This document shows, in pieces, positions 24,801 to 36,397 of a stretch of DNA of 64,000 nt (the stretch's first letter is position 1; the number at the start of each line of letters is the position of its first letter). The translations under genes were made by a program, and so were the position numbers. This DNA comes from Anaspis maculata (Eukaryota > Arthropoda > Insecta > Coleoptera > Scraptiidae): contig OX421967.1 in assembly GCA_949128115.1 (NCBI GenBank), positions 56,246,855-56,310,854 of the forward strand, given 5' to 3'. The notes beneath the pieces were generated by a model. That model did no database searches. It was given only the letters and a program-made list of their open reading frames with translations, and had not been told where the DNA came from.

Positions 24801-27800
24801 GCTTTGTGAGTATTTCAAATAACTAATAAAGCTCACTTCACACGATTCAGATTCGATTGTATAAGACTAGGACTGATTTCGGCGAGCACTATAGGAAGGA
24901 TTGAATCGAATTGTAAGCTTAGCCTTAGCGGTGAATTTAGCTTCATCACTTGCCGCTACAGTGCTCTTTTTGATTATTCCAAACAACTAAAGCTCACTTT
25001 ACACGCTTCAGTCTTGATTGTGGGAGAACTGCACTTATCCGGCGAATGCTTTAAACAAGTAATGAATCTAATGTTAGCTTACCTGTAGCTGTAAAACTAG
25101 ATATTCCACTTGCCGCCAATGTGCTTTTTGTAATGATTTCAAATAACTAAAGCTCACTTTATACGATTCAGTTCTTGTAGAGAGACCAGCACTGATTTCG
25201 GCAAGCACTTCGAGCAAGGATTGAATCAAATTGTGAGCTCAGCCTTAGCAGTAAAATTAGCTTCATCAGTTGTCGCCAGTGCACGTTGTGTGATCATTTC
25301 AAACAACTAAAGCTCACTTTATACGGTTCAGTCTTGATTGCAGAAGAATTGCGCTGATGTCAGCAAATGCCTTAGGCAAGTAATGAATCGATTTGTAAGC
25401 TTAGCTTTAGCTGTAAAACTAGATTTTTCAGTTGTTGCCAGTGTGCTTTGTGAGTATTTCAAATAACTAAAGCTGACTTAGCACGATTCAAATTTGATTG
25501 TATAAAACTAGCACTGATTTTGGCGAGCACTAGGGGAAGGCCGAAGTATTGAATCGAATTGTAAGCTTAGCCTTAGCAGTGAAATTAGCTTCATCACTTG
25601 CCGCTTCAGTGCGCTTTTCGATTATTCCAAACAACTAAAGCTCACTTTACACGCTGCAGTCTTGATTGTAGGAGAACTGCACTGATTTCGGCGAATGCTT
25701 CAAACAAGTAATGAATCGAATGTAAGCTGAGCTTCAGCTGTAAAACTAGATATTTCACTTGCCGCCAATGTGCTTTGTGTAATAATTTCAAATAACTAAA
25801 GCTCACTTTATACGAAATGATTCAGTGTTTGTAGAAGAGACCAGCACTGATTTCGGCAAGCACTTCGAGTAAGAATTGAATCAAATTGTTAGCTTAGCCT
25901 TAGCAGTAACATTGGCTTCATTAGTTGTCGCCAGTGCACTTTGTGTGAACATTCCATACAACTAAAGCTCACTTTACACGGTTCAGTCTTGATCGCAGAA
26001 GAATTGCACTGATGTTGGCAAATGCTTTAGGCAAGCAATGAATCGAATTGTTAGCTTAGCTTTAGCTGTAAAACCATATTTTTCAGTTTTACCAGTGTGC
26101 TTTGTGACTTTGTGAGTATTTCAAATAACTAAAGCTCACTTTACACGATTCAGTTTTGATTGTAGAAAACTAGCACTGATTTCGGCGAGCACTTCGAGCG
26201 AGTATTGAATCGATTTGTAAGCTTTGCTTTAGCTATATTACTAGATTTTTCACTTGTTGCCAGTGTGTTTTGTGTGATCATTTCAAATGACTAAAGCTCA
26301 CTTTACACACTTCAGTCTTGAATGTCAACGACTCGTACCGACTCCAGCGAGTACTTGGGACAAACACTGAATCGAACTGCAAGCTCAACTTCAGCAATAA
26401 GACCACCTTTTCAACTTGTCGCCAGTTCAATTCAAGAGACTCTCTCAAATAGCTAAAGCTCGCTTTACACATTTCACTTATTCATCAAGATAAACGTGTC
26501 GAGTATTCATTCAATTCTAGTATATATTCAATTCTTTTAAATTCCACTTTGGAATTAAAAAATATTTTTTTTTACAAAGACCAATTTTTTTAAGGGCGCC
26601 GATTTTCCGAACTACCCTCCCAATGAAATGGGCACCTATGGGGGCCTGTGGGATCCACATCACTGCTTGAGCGGGCAAAGTCCTGCCCTGGGAGGCTACC
26701 CCGACATCTTGACAGCTTTCAATTCAGAGCTTGGTGAGTATCAAGTCAAATTCGTACTTTAAAGCCGCATTTACTGTATTGAAATTTGAAACGCTGTTTG
26801 AAACCAATAGGAAACTTCCTCGTTAAAAACTAATAGAAAACATTCAATCAAATCTATGGGTTTGTTTTGGTTTGTATGGGGGCGGTGGGTACCTTCACTG
26901 ATTTGACAGAAGCTTTTTTGTGGATCTGTACGGAGAGTTCCCACTAAATATCTGTTTCTAATCTATTTGTGTTACATTGGTTTTGATTGGTAATTTTCAA
27001 AAAGGACAGCTCATGCCATTCAAAAATTTGCTTTTTTCATGGGCTCTCCTGGAAGTTTTTTATACAATTTCATAGGAAAACTATCAAAAATGTTTTCAGA
27101 ACGGATCCATTTTGATAACCGTTTCTAATGGTAATTTACTAAAGAGAACGCTTCTTTCGCCTAAAATGTAAGTCATCTTATGAGCGCGTACGCTGTTGAC
27201 CATACAATCCCATAGAAATATTCCAAAAATTTCTATAGCAACAAAAGTTTATTCGTATTGGTTTTTATTGGTGATGTAAGAAGAAGGCTTGTGGGATCAA
27301 GCTTTTTCATGGGCTCTAATGAAAGTTCTCCAGAAATAGAAATATCATCAAAAATGTTTATAGCACTGATTCATACTTGTAATGCTTCCTTTTGGTAATT
27401 CACAAAGAAGACGCTTGTTTCGTCTAGAATGTAGGTCGTTCCATCGACCCTCCCTATAAAAATATTTCAAGAATTTCTACAGAAACGAAGTTTTTTTTTG
27501 TATTGGTTTCCAATGGATTCAAGGAGACGTTTCTGTGATCTCAATGTCTGTTTTTATGAGCTCTTATGAAAGTTTTCCAAAAATAGAAATGACATCAAAA
27601 ATGTTTACAGCACTATTCATATTTGTATTGGTTCCTTATGGTAATTTACATGAAACGACGCTTGTTTTATCTGGAATGTAGGTCCTTCCATTGGCTCTTA
27701 CGCTATTCTCCATAGAATCCTATAGAAATATTTCCAAAATTTCTACAGAACCGAACGTCTTTCTGTATTGGTTTCTACTGGAATTGTGAAGAATTAGATG

Positions 27801-30447
27801 CTTCTGGGATCTAAATGTCTTTTTATGGGCTCATATGGAATTTTTCCAAAAACAGAAATATCACCAAAAGGGTTTATAGCATCGTAACATATTTGTATTG
27901 GTTTTTAATGATTATTTTATAAAAAAACCGCTAGTTTATCCTATAATGTTGTGTCCTCCCATTGACCGTTATACTATTCTCCATAGAATCTCATAGAAAT
28001 ATTACCCGAATTTCTACAACAACAAACGTCTCTTTGTATTGGTTTTAATTGGAATTGTAAAAAAGAAGACACTTTTGGGATCTAAACATGTCTTTTCATA
28101 GGCTCTAACGGAAGTTTCCCAGAAATAGAAATATCCAAAATATTTACAGCACTGATCCATATTTGTATTGGTTTCTGATGGATATTTACAGAAAAAAACG
28201 CGTGTTTCATTTAGAATGTAGGTCCTTCCATTGACCGTTATGCTATTTTCCATAGAATCTCATAGAAATATTACCAGAATTTCTACAACAACGAACGTCT
28301 TTTTGTATTGGTTTCTAATGGAATTGTAAAAGAGGAGACACTTTTGGGATCTAAACATGTCCTTTCATGGGCTCCAGCGTAAGTTTCCCAGAAATAGAAA
28401 TATCCAAAATAATTACAGCACTGATCCATATTTTTTGTGATTCTAATGGTAATTCACATGAAACGAAGTTGTTTTATCTGGGATGTAGGTCTTTTCGACC
28501 CTTATGCTAATCTCCATAGAATCTCATGGAAATATTTCCAACTTTTTTACAGAACCGAAAGTCTTTCTGTATTGGTTTTTACTAGAATTGTAGAAAATGA
28601 GATGCTTTTGGGATCTAAATGTCTTTTTATGGGCTCATATGGAATTTTTCCAAAAAACAGAAATATCACCAAAAAGGTTTATAGCATCGTAACATATTAT
28701 TTGTATTGGTTTTTATTGGTTATTTCACAAAAAAAGCTAGTTTCATCTAGAATGTAGGTTCTTTCATTGACCCTTACGCTATACTCCATAGAATCCTATA
28801 GAGATACTGCAATAAATTCTACAACAACGAACGTTTTTTTGCATTGGTTTTTAATGGAATTGTGGGAAAGACGACGCTTCTGGGATCTGAAAATGTCTTT
28901 ATGGGCTCTAATGAAAATTTTCCAGAAATAGAAATACCATCACAGCACTGATCCATACTTTTTGTAATTCTAATGGTAATTCACATAAAACGTAGTTGTT
29001 TTATCTGGGATGTAGGTCTTTCCGACCCTTATGCTATTCTCCATAGAATCTCATACAAATATTTCCAAATTTTTTACAGAACCGAAAGTCTTTTTGTATT
29101 GGTTTTTACTGGAATTGTAGAAAATGAGATGCTCATGGGATCTAAATGTCTTTTTATGGGCTCATATGGAATTTTTCCAAAAACAAATATCATCAAAAAG
29201 GTTTATAGCATCGTTACATATTTGTATTGGCTTTTATTGGTTATTAAAAAAATTCCTTGTGTCATCTACAATGTAGGGTAGGTGTGTATCCTTTTATGGG
29301 TGTTTATGCTATTCTCCATAGTATGATCCCATAGAAATATTTTTCAAATTTATACAGCAAATTAATCTCGGGTTCCACCAAAATTTTAAGAGCAGATTAA
29401 ATCTATCACGCTGATAGTTGCTATGCACCAGCCAATAGGATGGCCAGTTGCTTAGTTACTATCAGAGTGATAAAGTTATCACGCTGATAAGAGTTTGGTG
29501 GAACCCGAGGTAAGTCGTTCGTACTGGTTTCTAATGATACACGAAAGAAGTTTCTGGGATTCAAAATGTGCTCTCTTAATGAGCTCTTCTAGAAGTTTTC
29601 CATACAATCCCATAGAAATCGCATCAAAAATATTTACAGCAGTGATTCATATTTGTACTGGTTTTTAATGGTAACTGACGAAAGGGTCAAGTTAAATAGA
29701 AACATTTCAAGAATCCCACAGTAACGTATATTTGTAGTAGTACCGGTTTTCTAATGATAATTTGCGAAAAATCAAGCCTGAAATCGTATGGTAATTTCCA
29801 GTCTGGCCGAGGCAGCAGTGCGGCGGTCTGGTTAGCAACCGGCTAGGCAGAGCCGGCGGTCCGCAGAACGGCGCCCATTCGTCCCACCAGAAGAAACCGA
29901 GACGCAGGGTTGCCACCTTGGCCCAAAGAAGGGCCGCCAACATCCGCGAGCGACGGCGCATGTTCAATCTGAACGAGGCTTTCGACAAGCTCAGACGCAA
30001 GGTTGGTACGACGAATTCAATCGAATGTGGAAATTCCCAATACATTATTTCAAGTCTTTTTTGCTTTCGTTTGTCTACTTTGTTGTCGTTATTTTGTGTT
30101 AGTGACATTGCTCTTGTGGCAAGTTTCAATAAACAAGTCGCTCTTATTAGTCACTTAGTTCATTCAAGTCAATCGGAACACGTTACATGATAGACAAAAT
30201 TGACAGATGTGACAATAATGACATGTATGAATAGATAGTTTGACATCAAAATGACAGAAGGTGACTTACTCGGCAGGTACCAACGTTCGCGTACGAAAAA
30301 CGACTGTCCAGGATCGAAACTCTCAGGCTGGCGATAACTTACATATCGTTCATGGCGGAACTGCTCCACGGCGGCCACCCTGCGGACCACAAAAGTCCCG
30401 ACATGTATCCGCCACGCGAGTACATCCCCTACGGTCTCATCAATTGA
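21869..30447 (+). CDS. Fer3: bHLH transcription factor Fer3 (48-related 3 / FERD3L), four exons
   Basis: This is a class II bHLH factor of the Ptf1a/FERD3L family, which acts in the nucleus as a heterodimer with E-proteins on E-boxes in developing neural tissue. Exons are 21869-21916, 26595-26733, 29802-30001 and 30277-30447, and join to 185 residues. All junctions are GT-AG and in phase, and the exon 2/3 junction splits a Val codon. The basic region and helix 1 at about residues 96-129 read [20 protein letters not shown] followed by DKLRRK. After the third intron, [20 protein letters not shown] begins the loop and helix 2. This wording is specific to Fer3 rather than Ptf1a/Fer1. The N-terminal half is Gly/Pro-rich. 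An in-frame TGA precedes the ATG. Introns 1 (4.7 kb) and 2 (3.1 kb) are largely satellite DNA, so satellites are transcribed with the gene. The assignment is confident; the exact start methionine (residue 1 or 3) is less certain. Confidence 0.93.
22833..22951. mobile_element. TA-flanked MITE in S3, 119 bp
   Basis: Terminal inverted repeats start CCGTATGATCAAAAACTTTT and continue into CTTGCGGTAGGCTGTGG, making a hairpin. TA duplicates flank it at 22831-22832 and 22952-22953. Removing the element restores the satellite text ATTGTAGAAGAC. This fits a Tc1/mariner-type non-autonomous element. Confidence 0.8.
23204..23313. mobile_element. TA-flanked MITE in S3, 110 bp
   Basis: Terminal inverted repeats begin CCATGCGATCAACAAA, with GGGGTAGGCTGTG and its complement further in. 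TA duplicates lie at 23202-23203 and 23314-23315, and excision restores AAACTAGATATTTC. It shares the GATCAA terminus and the GTAGGCTGTG interior box with the element at 22833, so the two are relatives. Confidence 0.8.
26930..29700. repeat. Satellite S4: about 268 bp dimeric family in Fer3 intron 2
   Basis: Each unit has two related halves of about 134 bp, both carrying TTTGTATTGGTTT(C/T)TAATGG. One half continues to GAATGTAGGTCCTTCCATTG and CTATTCTCCATAGAATC. The other continues to GGGATCTAAATGTC and TTTTTATGGGCTC. The GGGATCTAAATGTC box recurs near 27807, 28075, 28345, 28610, 28879 and 29139, with older copies further left. It fills most of intron 2. Two tandem ORFs of about 100 codons at 28437 and 28973 follow the repeat period and are not genes. 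Confidence 0.9.
29367..29509. mobile_element. Hairpin MITE in S4, about 143 bp
   Basis: The inverted ends are CTCGGGTTCCACCAAA and TTTGGTGGAACCCGAG. Subterminal boxes (TATCACGCTGATAGT and its near-complement) extend the pairing. The target duplication is not clear. Confidence 0.75.
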
Positions 30448-30606
30448 AGAAGCAGAAGAAGAATACGTACGTCCCCGTAACAAAGTCTTCCATTTAGAAT
30501 ACTCGTACATCGTACAGGATTATTGTTTTTATTAATATATTATGTATCAATGTATTTATTTGTATGTATAGTAAAAGTAACTATAGTAAAAAATACCTAT
30601 AATGGC

Positions 30607-30612
30607 AATAAA
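30607..30612 (+). terminator. Probable Fer3 polyadenylation signal
   Basis: A canonical AATAAA lies 160 bp after the Fer3 stop codon in AT-rich sequence, followed by a GTGT-containing stretch. It is the first good signal downstream of the gene. Confidence 0.6.
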
Positions 30613-30779
30613 GCTATAGAATGTGTCGTTTAATTCGTAATTTTCTGTGTAAATCGAGTTTTAGGTAAGTAAATGCACTGCCTTTGATAGTGTGCTGTGT
30701 AAATTCAGGTCAATTGAATCAGTCCATGAAAAATATAATAGTTGGCTCATCATCATTATTTTTCTCGCGGGAGAGGGGT

Positions 30780-31352
30780 GATGTAGCATATTGTTATTCA
30801 TCGAGTTCAATAATCGAGCTTAATTGATCAAGTTTTATGCATTATCTCTCCATCTTTATTACAATAATCGAGTTTTGTCAATCAAGTTGTATCAATCGAG
30901 TTTTTTCAACTGAGTTTTATTCATCAAATTTCAAGAATCGAATTTAAACAATATTCAAGCTGTATTAGTCGAGTTAGCTCTGTTTGATTATTCAAGTTTA
31001 TTATTCCAGTTTTAACAATCTAGTTTCAATCAAGTGAATTACGACAACTGACTTTATTCATCAACTTTTTTCAAGTTTTACAGTCGAGTTTGAATAGTAG
31101 ATTACAAATTTGAAATCTACGGTAAAATAGTTGGAAAAAATTTCTTTCACCACCAATTTATTCCAACGGGGAAAATTCTAACAGGGGGGGGGGAATTTCG
31201 GTGGATCACCCTGTACATTAATCGGGCTTCATCAATCGAGTTTTATCCATCCAGTTCAATAATCGAGCTTTATCCATAACGTTAAATAATCAAGTTGCAT
31301 CATTCGAGCTGTATTCATCGAGTTCAACTAAACGAGTTTCATTATTCGAGTT
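30780..31352 (-). repeat. Minisatellite S5, left block (TTTATTCATCGAGTT orientation)
   Basis: Degenerate short repeats of about 15-20 bp read ATCGAGTTTTATTCATCGAG on the plus strand. This is the reverse complement of the unit that fills 32410-40230. A non-repeat piece at about 31100-31215, with a run of G and CACCCTGTACATT, is probably a transposon fragment. Confidence 0.8.
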
Positions 31353-31749
31353 TTATTCATCAACTTTTTCATTGGCAACAACAGAGTCAACGGTGACGGC
31401 CTGTTCGTAGCTGGGGACTTCATCTCCGTGGTTGGCGGCCGTGGTGCGGGGCAGGGCCAGGGCGGCCGCGTAATCGGGCGGCGGATCGGAACTTTTCGCC
31501 TCGGCGCTCGTTGGCTCCGTCGTCGACGTCATCGCATCTTGAACGAAACATTGTTACCAACTTGAAATAGGTACACACTGGCGCAACATGAAAAACTTAC
31601 TAGAGCATCGCCGGTTGGCCAGACTGAACGGAGTCTGAGCCCGCTGTCGTATTTCGTGCGCCCGTTCGCGACGGCACTGCTCGTCCTCCAGCTTCTTGCA
31701 GTACAGGCAACCGTAACGGTACAAAGCGAAAAGCACCAGGAGTGCCAAC
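31353..31749 (-). CDS. Single-pass membrane protein with PPxY and PSY motifs (3' exons only)
   Basis: Two joined minus-strand exons, 31601-31749 and 31353-31537, give 111 residues of open frame across a 63-bp GT-AG intron. The first exon begins mid-codon after a CAG acceptor and encodes a hydrophobic LALLVLFALYRYGCLYC, then a charged juxtamembrane stretch. The second exon encodes SSDPPPDYAAAL (a PPxY motif) and EVPSYEQAVT (an LPSY-like motif). PPxY and PSY motifs bind WW domains of Nedd4-type ubiquitin ligases, so a trafficking-adaptor role is plausible. The layout recalls Commissureless, but no diagnostic match was recognised and no symbol is assigned. The 5' exon or exons were not found; they may lie beyond the minisatellite to the right. 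The last residues, VDE and stop, lie in a minisatellite-like sequence (GATGAATAAA). Confidence 0.7.
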
Positions 31750-31967
31750 CTGCGAATCGTTCAAATCGTCATCAGCTCGTGCTTCAGTGATAAGATACAA
31801 GCTGCTTTCCTTTTACCACCTGAGCTGAGTATTCCAATCTAGCTTCCTAGTAGTGGTATCTCGCTTTCTCTTTCTGATAGAATGCAATTTCTCGCTTTTT
31901 CTCTGTCTAATTTAACTTCGGTACAGTGACGACTGGTTAGATTAGTGAGAGTTTAGTTGTAAAAGGA

Positions 31968-32285
31968 ATGGGCCTTTTTTCAAAGATATTTCAAATGATT
32001 TCACATTTGGCAAATAGAATCAGGGAGCTGTTACCAGAAATACCACGTGTGGAAGTACTTGTAGGAGTAAATGGAACAGCAGCCTTCTTTACAGCAGATT
32101 TCGGTCTTGTAGCACACATAAAACTTGTCTGGGGTGTCGATGAAGGGGCAGGCGACCAGCTGGTGTTGAGAGGTCTGATGGACAAAAGTTGCTGCTTTAA
32201 AAAGTACGCAAGGGATCTTGCAAGATTATTCGGATATACCATTGAAGCCGACATTTTCTTGCGGCTCGGGTGTGCTGTCAGGTGA
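31968..32285 (+). CDS. Unrecognised 105-residue ORF
   Basis: An intact plus-strand ORF from ATG to TGA with protein-like composition. It has an amphipathic N-terminus (MGLFSKIFQMISHLANRI), a mixed hydrophobic middle and a CCFKK motif. The N-terminal MG could be myristoylated, but position 6 is Lys, so the consensus is weak. No family was recognised. It lies in the same non-repeat island as the minus-strand PPxY exons and is head-to-head with them. The opposite-strand ORF at 31991-32305 looks less protein-like. It may be an orphan gene, a domesticated mobile-element fragment or chance. Codon use is AT-leaning and unremarkable for the region. Confidence 0.35.
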   Translation: MGLFSKIFQMISHLANRIRELLPEIPRVEVLVGVNGTAAFFTADFGLVAHIKLVWGVDEGAGDQLVLRGLMDKSCCFKKYARDLARLFGYTIEADIFLRLGCAVR

Positions 32286-32296
32286 TTTTGAGTTAA

Positions 32297-32318
32297 TTTT
32301 GACAATGCATTGTCAAAA
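32297..32318. repeat. Perfect 22-bp palindrome
   Basis: TTTTGACAATG is followed directly by its complement CATTGTCAAAA, 12 bp after the stop codon of the 105-residue ORF. It could form a small hairpin or a dimeric binding site. Confidence 0.6.
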
Positions 32319-32352
32319 AGTCAAAAATACGGAACGACGTAACGAGGCGTCT

Positions 32353-32397
32353 GGATTGTTCAATCCGGCGAATTGAATTCCGAGAAAATTCGCCGGA
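32353..32397. repeat. Double hairpin at the edge of minisatellite S5
   Basis: GGATTG-TT-CAATCC at 32353-32366 overlaps a second stem, TCCGGCGAATT (32364-32374) with AATTCGCCGGA (32387-32397). The minisatellite starts a few bases later. It may be a remnant transposon end. Confidence 0.5.
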
Positions 32398-34163
32398 GAA
32401 AACTAGCTAAACAAATCTCGAATGATGAAGCTTCATTCATAAAACTTTATAGATGTGTAACTCGATGAATAAAGCTCAAATGATAAACTCGATTATTAAA
32501 CCAAATGAATAAAATTTCTCGATAATCAAAACTCGATGAATGAAATTCGAGCGATAACAGCCGAATACTTCATGAAACTTGATCAATAAACTCGATTATT
32601 GAAACTCGATGAACAAACTCGGTTGATAAAACTTATTATTGAGCAAGACTTGATCAATCAAATTCGATTTTAAATTAAACTTGATGAAAATTCGTTACAC
32701 AAAACTCGATGAGGATAAATCGTTCGCTTGATGAAACTCTCTTTAGTGATAGGACAATTCGAATGATAACAATAATCGAATAATCGAATACCAAACAAAA
32801 TAATCAGGATAGACAATAAGCGAATGATTCATTCAAGCCCTCAAAATTTTCCTTATTGGATTAAACTTTGATTGAAAACGAGTTTCAAAACCAACATTCG
32901 TTATCGGCGGGATTTAAAACGAGTTTTGCTATGAAAAACCATTGATGTAGAAAGGATCTTGGAAAAACATCATTCCTGGGTATTAATGAGCTCGATCAAA
33001 ACTATGAATACAGCTCGATTAATGAAGTTTGATTCAAGAACTTGATTGAAATAGATTAATAAAACTCGATTATTCAACTCGAAAAATCGAACTCAATGAA
33101 CACAAGTCGATTATTGAAAAACTCGAACGATGAAACTTTTTGTATACTACTCTATGGAAAAAGTTCGAATAATGAGCTCGGTGAATATCGATAAAACACT
33201 CGATTATTCAACTCGGAAGATCAAACTCGATAAACAATCGATTCGACTATTAAAACTCGGCCAGTGAAACTCTATGAATACAACTCGATGAATAAAGCTC
33301 GATTATTTATTCGATATAATCGAGGATATAATGAACTCGATGAATATCGATTATTCAACTCAGAAGAATCAACTCATGAACAAAATGAACGATGAAACTT
33401 TTTGTATACTACTCTATGGAAAAAATTCGAATAATGAGCTCGATGAATATCGATTAAAAACACTCGATTATTCAACTCGAAAGAACAAACTCTATAAACA
33501 ATCGATTCGACTATTAAAACTCGGTCAGTGAAACTCTATAAATACAACTCGATGAATAAAGCTCGGTTGATAAAACTTATTGAGCAAGACTTGATCAACC
33601 AAATTCGATTTTAAATTAAACTTGATGAAAATTCGTTTAAATTCGTGCCCACCTGAACTTCGCTCTACATGAAATATATTTCAGTAAAGACATTAATGAG
33701 CTCGATGAATATCGATTATCTAACTCAAAAAATTTAACTCATGAACAAAATTCGACCATTAAAAAAATTAGTCATTAAAACTCTTTGAATAGAGCTTGGT
33801 GAATAAAGCTTTGGTCAAAGAACTCGCTGAATCTCGATTTATAAAACTCGATTATTCAACTCGAAAGGTCGAACTCGGTGAACCCAATTCGGCTATTAAA
33901 ACAATAAATAAAATCAATGAAACTCTAGGAATGAAGCTCGATTAATGAGCTCGATGGATATCGATTAATGAAAATCGATTATTCAACTCGAAAGATAGAA
34001 TTCGACTCGGAATTCGATGAATAAATCTCGGCTTCATCCGCTGACAGATCAAACCGATTTATTTGAGCTCGATTATAAACTCGACTAACAAAAAACTTGA
34101 CCGACCAAAATTCAGTTAATTTGATTACTTGATGAATATGAACAAGCTAAATTAATAAATACC

Positions 34164-34284
34164 GCGTTCGGCATGCCTTACTCCGTTCACTCCAACTACT
34201 ACGTGACCATGGTTTCAGGAGTCCTGATTGGCTGAATCGATGCAGTGGAGTTGAAGGAGTGAAAAGAGTGAGCATGCCGAACGC
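34164..34284. mobile_element. Hairpin MITE in S5, 121 bp
   Basis: The inverted ends are GCGTTCGGCATGCC and GCATGCCGAACGC. Subterminal CTCCGTTCACTCC pairs imperfectly with GGAGTGAAAAGAGTGAG. No ORF. Confidence 0.7.
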
Positions 34285-34973
34285 AGCTAAACTCGAAGAA
34301 TAAACTAGATTATTGATGAATAAAACTCGATTATAAACCCGATGAATAAATATGGAATAATAAAACTCTTTTAATGAGATTACGTTCACTGGATGAAAGT
34401 AAAACTGGATGGATAGACTCGATTAAAACCCGACGAAAAAAGCTGAATTATCAAAACTCGATTATAAATACTCTACGATTAAAAATGAATAAAGCTCAAA
34501 CTCGACTGAAAGAACTTGATCAAAACTCGTTTAGTTCGATTAGCAAAAATTAATAAATATGAGTAAACTCAATTAATATACTCGAAGAATAAATAGGACT
34601 CTTGTTAAATAAAATTCGATTATAAACCCGACTAATAAAGCTGTAATAACAAAATACGACAGGCGAAATTCAACTAACTTGTTGAAAATAAAACTGGAAA
34701 CAAACCGACGAATAAAAGTCGATGCATAATGAATAAAGTACTCGGATGAATGAACTCTAGTAATAAAATGTTATACCCGCCGACAAACAGAACCGACTAA
34801 TTAAAATTTGATTATAAACCCGACGACTCGCCCGACGAATAAGAGAAAATAAAATTAAAACTCGACAACAGAACTTGACTAACACTTAGGTACTTTAATT
34901 CGATTATTAGTACTTGATGAATATGAATAAGCTCGATTAATGAATTCAATTGGTAAACTCGAAGAACAAAATA

Positions 34974-35244
34974 GGGTAATTATTGACGACCACTACTTAT
35001 TCTCGACTTCAGCCACCGACTTTTCACGGTAGGTAGACACCACCACAACATCACGTTCGTCGACCGTAGTTTCCTGGGGAAACCACTATTTCCACTGTAA
35101 AATATTCCTTCTTTCCATTACTTATCCACCAATGTCCTACGACGTAAGTACAGGCAAGAAGGAAGCGTCCTACATAGCTGTTTAAGTGGTTGCCTAACTC
35201 TTAGAAAATGCTAGTCGAGAAGTAGTGGTCGTCAATAATTACCC
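34974..35244. mobile_element. Inverted-repeat element in S5, 271 bp
   Basis: The ends are GGGTAATTATTGACGACCAC and its complement GTGGTCGTCAATAATTACCC. The pairing extends into TTCTCGACT and AGTCGAGAA. The satellite resumes with AAATTAGATTCTTG. The exact target duplication is ambiguous (AAATA/AAATT). Confidence 0.75.
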
Positions 35245-36397
35245 AAATTAGATTCTTGATGAACAAAACTCGATTATAAACTCGGAGAATAAAGCTGGAA
35301 TAAGAAAACTCTGATAACGAAATCAAGCCAACTTGATGAAAATAAAACTGGATGAATAAACTTGATTAAAACCCGACTAATAAAACTTGAGTGCTAAAAC
35401 TCGATCCACAGAACTCAAATCGATGAATAAAGTACTTTGGATGGTTGAACTCAATTATTGAATTGAGAATAGAAAACCTCAATAAACAAAACTCCATGAA
35501 TAAATCTAGATTTTACCCGCCGACAAATGAAACCGACTTAATTAAACTCGATTATAAACCAGACGAATATCAGTGAATAATCGAGTGAATAATAAACTCG
35601 AATAACAAAACTTGACCAAAAGTCAGTTCAATCGTCGATTACCAATGCTTGACGAATATGAATAAACTCCAAGAATAAATTAGATTCTTGATGAATAAAA
35701 CTCGATTATAAACCCGATGAATAAAGATGGAATTGATAAAACTCCATCAACGAAATTAGACTAACTTGATGAAAATGAAACTGGATGGATAGAGTGGATT
35801 AAAACAAGGATTGAAACTAGACGAATAAAACTGAACTATCAAAACTCGATTATTGACTCGACGATTAAAAGTGAATGAAATTCAAACCGGACATGCAAAC
35901 AAAACTTGATCAAAATTCGATTAATTCGATTAACAAAACTTAACAAATAGGAGTAAACTTTATTAATAAACTCGAATAATAAACCGGACTCTTGATGAAG
36001 AAAATTCGATAATAAACCCCACGATCCCACGAATAAAGTTGAAATAACAATACTCTATAGACAAACTTGAAATTAACATGATAAAAATAAAACTGGATGG
36101 ATAAACTCGATCTAAATCTGATCAATAAAACTTCAGTGAAGGAGCTCAAACCGACGAATAAAAGTCGATGCATAAACTCGATGAATAAAGTACCTACCTA
36201 TACTTAGATGATCAAACTCAAATAATAAATTCCATGAAAAACCCGAATAAACAAAACTAGATTATACCCACTGACAGACAGAGCCGACTTATCAATACTC
36301 GAATATATATTCGACAAAGAAGGCTGAATAAAATTCAAATTCAACAAGTAGAACTTGACCGAAACTCAGTCGATTCGATTGATAATACTTGATGAAT

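Larger units (their letters stand above)
22630..26480. repeat. Satellite S3: about 163 bp family in Fer3 intron 1
   Basis: About 22 monomers with the signature AACTAAAGCTCACTTTACACG, then CAGTCTTGATTGTAG, GCACTGATTTCGGCGA, TGAATCGAA, TTAGCTTTAGCTGTAAAACT and CTTGCCGCCAGTGTGC. Successive AAAGCTCAC boxes are mostly 156-171 bp apart. Two longer gaps near the left end are explained by two TA-flanked MITEs. The array ends about 110 bp before exon 2. Confidence 0.92.

Noticed and set aside
18241..26480. CRISPR-like regular repeats
   Set aside because: Units of about 160 bp are contiguous with no unique spacers, and the context is an animal genome. They are satellites.
28437..29281. Two tandem ORFs of about 100 codons in Fer3 intron 2
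   Set aside because: They follow the S4 period, are low-complexity and lie in an intron on the coding strand of Fer3.
29707..30510. Minus-strand ORFs of 140 and 113 codons over Fer3 exons 3 and 4
   Set aside because: They are antisense to conserved bHLH exons, which explain the open frames.
31991..32305. Minus-strand 104-codon ORF as first exon of the PPxY gene
   Set aside because: Its composition is less protein-like than the plus-strand ORF, and no donor joining it in frame to the exon at 31749 was identified.
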